A DNA stretch of 64,000 nt, from the NCBI RefSeq assembly GCF_002531755.2, contig NZ_CP034998.1:2790001-2854000 (forward strand), given 5' to 3'. The DNA comes from Rhizobium acidisoli. Lineage in GTDB: Bacteria; Pseudomonadota; Alphaproteobacteria; Rhizobiales; Rhizobiaceae. Positions within the stretch are counted from its first letter, which is position 1. Every line of letters starts with the position of its first letter. The notes under the pieces are model-generated. The model saw only the letters and a program-made list of their open reading frames with translations, ran no database searches and had not been told where the DNA came from. Position numbers and translations under genes: made by a program. Shown piece by piece: positions 63,969 to 64,000 of this stretch.

Positions 63969-64000
63969 ATGCTGATCATCGCGGGTCTCGGCAATCCCGG
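63969..64000 (+). CDS. pth: Peptidyl-tRNA hydrolase, N-terminal start (partial)
   Basis: Only the first 10 codons are in the window. The residues MLIIAGLGNPG match the conserved start of Pth, which releases peptides from peptidyl-tRNA. An AGGACGACAGG stretch precedes the ATG. Its usual neighbour rplY lies about 3.4 kb upstream, with two c-di-GMP-related genes between them. Confidence 0.8.
   Translation, partial: MLIIAGLGNP

Overview
The window is a gene-dense, GC-rich chromosomal segment from a Rhizobiales bacterium, most likely Rhizobium of the leguminosarum/etli group. The main evidence is a chromosomal dctA-dctB-dctD cluster next to greA-lpcC, a trxB-lsrB pair followed by a tandem pair of AbcR/alpha-r15-type small RNAs, an alphaproteobacterial LexA box (GTTC-N7-GTTC), and dispersed rhizobial palindromic intergenic repeats. 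Most genes are housekeeping or envelope genes with short intergenic gaps. No transposase, phage gene, rRNA, tRNA or CRISPR array was seen.

Layout. 1-9.7 kb: the 3' end of carA, then an ABM-domain protein, MATE and MFS exporters, an aldo/keto reductase and a zinc metallopeptidase, then carB; the two carbamoyl-phosphate synthase genes are therefore about 6.1 kb apart. 9.8-12.5 kb: a radical SAM protein overlapping a DUF4130-UdgX uracil-DNA glycosylase gene, preceded by a LexA box. 12.6-14.3 kb: greA with a terminator-like hairpin in its leader, then the LPS-core glycosyltransferase lpcC. 14.7-19.5 kb: the C4-dicarboxylate system, with dctA divergent from dctBD and a compact sigma-54/IHF/DctD control region between them. 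19.6-22.8 kb: lrp-type regulator, trxB, lsrB and two tandem small RNAs. 22.9-30.6 kb: an ArsR-MFS-old yellow enzyme operon, an antibiotic kinase, a divergent epimerase/LysR pair, small conserved proteins and a cation/proton antiporter. 30.7-34.6 kb: two glycosyltransferase-type genes, a VapBC-type toxin-antitoxin pair and aspartate aminotransferase.

35.2-38.3 kb: a Gram-negative sortase and its VIT/vWA target protein carrying an LPQTA sorting signal. 38.4-43.8 kb: a periplasmic sugar dehydrogenase-like protein, DUF3052 protein, EamA transporter, cold-shock protein, BA14K-like protein and a divergent SDR/HxlR pair. 43.8-46.9 kb: a MarR-response regulator-histidine kinase operon facing a truncated branched-chain aminotransferase. 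47-51.6 kb: small envelope proteins, a metallo-beta-lactamase-fold hydrolase, csaA, proC and ybjN. 51.3-57.7 kb: ubiK-like gene divergent from lgt, a MidA-type methyltransferase, pgeF, a metal-ligand-less M24-fold protein, a lipoprotein and prs. 58.1-64 kb: an unrecognised secreted protein, rplY, a GGDEF-EAL protein co-directional with an orphan periplasmic binding protein, and the start of pth.

The genes form many small units rather than one pathway. Units with a readable internal logic are the dct regulon, the damage-inducible radical SAM/UdgX pair, the sortase pair, the redox/small-RNA neighbourhood (trxB, lsrB, AbcR) and the binding protein/c-di-GMP pair. Function calls come from reading sequence motifs alone; no database search was run.
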